Shown: in pieces, positions 63,364 to 64,000 of the stretch
Layout: every line of letters begins with the position of its first letter
Numbering within the stretch: the first letter of the stretch is position 1
NCBI RefSeq assembly: GCF_000153485.2
Contig: NC_018721.1
Coordinates: 3,844,001-3,908,000 of the forward strand
Direction of reading: 5' to 3'
DNA length: 64,000 bases
From: Psychroflexus torquis ATCC 700755
GTDB taxonomy: Bacteria; Bacteroidota; Bacteroidia; Flavobacteriales; Flavobacteriaceae
The notes under the pieces: generated by a model
What the model saw: only the letters and a program-made list of their open reading frames with translations
Told to the model about the DNA's origin: nothing
Database searches by the model: none
Made by a program: the position numbers and the translations under genes

Positions 63364-64000
63364 AAGATTACATCGCATTAGCATCAAAAGGATATCATGA
63401 ATGGTGGAGATATCTAGTAGGTGCGTTTTTAATATTCATAATTTGGCAAGTGGGGTCAATCCCTTTTTTAGCTGCTGTTACATATAAATTGATGGCAGAA
63501 GGAAATGGTATTTCTGAAATTGGTAATTATGAAGTACAAATGGGTACGTTAGACTCCAACCTCACTTTTTTCTTGATGTTGTTTTCTTTTGCTGTTGGTT
63601 TTTTTGGAGTTTGGCTTATAGTAAGATTTTTACACAACCAGAAATTTAAAGACCTCTTAACCACCAGAGCTAAATTTGACTGGAAGCGCGTTGCATTCGG
63701 GTTTAGCATCGTTGGTTTTTTTATAGTAATTATGACTATTTTGGACTATGTGATTAATCCAGATGACTATTTATGGAACTTTAAATGGGATCAATTTATC
63801 ATTCTAGCCATCATTGGTATTATAATGGTGCCTATTCAAGCCACTTTTGAAGAGCTTTATTTCAGAGGGTATTTTATGCAAGGTTTAGGCGTTATTTTTA
63901 AAAACCGATGGTTGCCTCTTATAGCAACCTCACTGGGGTTTGGACTTCTACATCTTGGAAATCCAGAAGTTGGAAAACTCGGGTATATCATTATGGTAAG
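63360..64000 (+). CDS. CPBP family intramembrane glutamic endopeptidase (partial, continues past window)
   Basis: From the ATG at 63360 (overlapping the menC stop) about 213 residues are visible. There are several membrane helices and the CPBP motif 1 FEELYFRGYFMQGLG, then FGLLHLGNPEV resembling motif 2. The family contains Abi/CAAX-type proteases that act on membrane-bound substrates. It is probably co-transcribed with menC. The C terminus is outside the window. Confidence 0.9.
   Translation, partial: MKDYIALASKGYHEWWRYLVGAFLIFIIWQVGSIPFLAAVTYKLMAEGNGISEIGNYEVQMGTLDSNLTFFLMLFSFAVGFFGVWLIVRFLHNQKFKDLLTTRAKFDWKRVAFGFSIVGFFIVIMTILDYVINPDDYLWNFKWDQFIILAIIGIIMVPIQATFEELYFRGYFMQGLGVIFKNRWLPLIATSLGFGLLHLGNPEVGKLGYIIMV

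Noticed and set aside
63360..64000. CPBP protein as an abortive-infection defence gene
   Set aside because: The old Abi name is often applied to CPBP proteases, but nothing near it (no restriction, retron or toxin-antitoxin genes) supports a defence role, and it is coupled to menC.

Overview
The window is chromosomal DNA of a low-GC (about one third G+C by eye) member of the Bacteroidota, family Flavobacteriaceae, perhaps close to Psychroflexus or Gramella (the genus is an inference). Grounds: a Bacteroidota-type LptD and TamB, BshA (bacillithiol synthesis), a type IX secretion sorting tail on a secreted nuclease, families largely confined to this phylum (DUF4159, DUF4294, the CAL67264-type small membrane protein), several promoters of the flavobacterial form TTG-N17/18-TAnnTTTG, and almost no Shine-Dalgarno sequences. 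Several starts are TTG or overlap the previous stop codon.

Layout. 1-900: 3' end of a 23S rRNA gene, a 5S rRNA gene and a strong terminator. 925-5624 (minus): a six-gene operon rich in RNA-modification enzymes (TsaD, RsmE, a SpoU methylase and a THUMP-like methyltransferase), plus a degenerate parvulin-like secreted protein and a DUF4159 protein. 5.7-23.2 kb: cell-envelope region with TamB, a sodium/solute symporter, RidA, LptD, then a tight plus-strand operon of amidase, MCE/MlaD protein, membrane Fe-S protein, HAD protein, CCG-domain protein, an unrecognised 160-residue protein and a NagZ/beta-lactamase-like fusion. 23.2-25.4 kb: bshA, a decayed MscS-type channel gene, and copy A of a short repeat. 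25.4-29.6 kb (minus): stress cluster of two tandem Dps genes, two very small genes and ClpC. 29.8-34 kb: gyrA, a TPR protein and a ribosome hibernation factor. 34.3-48.7 kb: a large FAD/Fe-S dehydrogenase, a lipoprotein, an LpxH-like phosphoesterase broken by one in-frame TGA, aroC, a DAACS symporter, an M42 peptidase, a DUF4294 protein, amtB-glnK, a thioesterase, rmuC and an oligopeptide-binding lipoprotein. 48.7-49.5 kb: gene debris with repeat copy B. 49.5-54.7 kb: 1-Cys peroxiredoxin and a divergent two-component pair (sigma-54 activator; hybrid kinase with receiver and Hpt) flanking more debris. 54.8-58.2 kb: a coupled three-gene cassette of a RimK-like ATP-grasp ligase, a GCS2 carboxylate-amine ligase and an N-formylglutamate-amidohydrolase-like enzyme. 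58.3-64 kb: small membrane protein, EttA, secreted endonuclease I, MenC and the start of a CPBP protease.

Most of the window is ordinary core genome. The best candidate for an uncharacterised system is the RimK/GCS2/FGase cassette, whose architecture predicts an amide-linked metabolite or peptide tag of unknown identity. The other notable signals are a pair of about 145-bp repeat elements 24 kb apart in opposite orientation, one ending exactly where the MscS pseudogene begins; a fresh-looking nonsense mutation in the LpxH-like gene; a perfect 60-bp palindromic terminator; and an Hdr-like Fe-S pair inside an envelope operon. I saw no CRISPR array, prophage, intact insertion sequence, tRNA gene or recognisable defence system.
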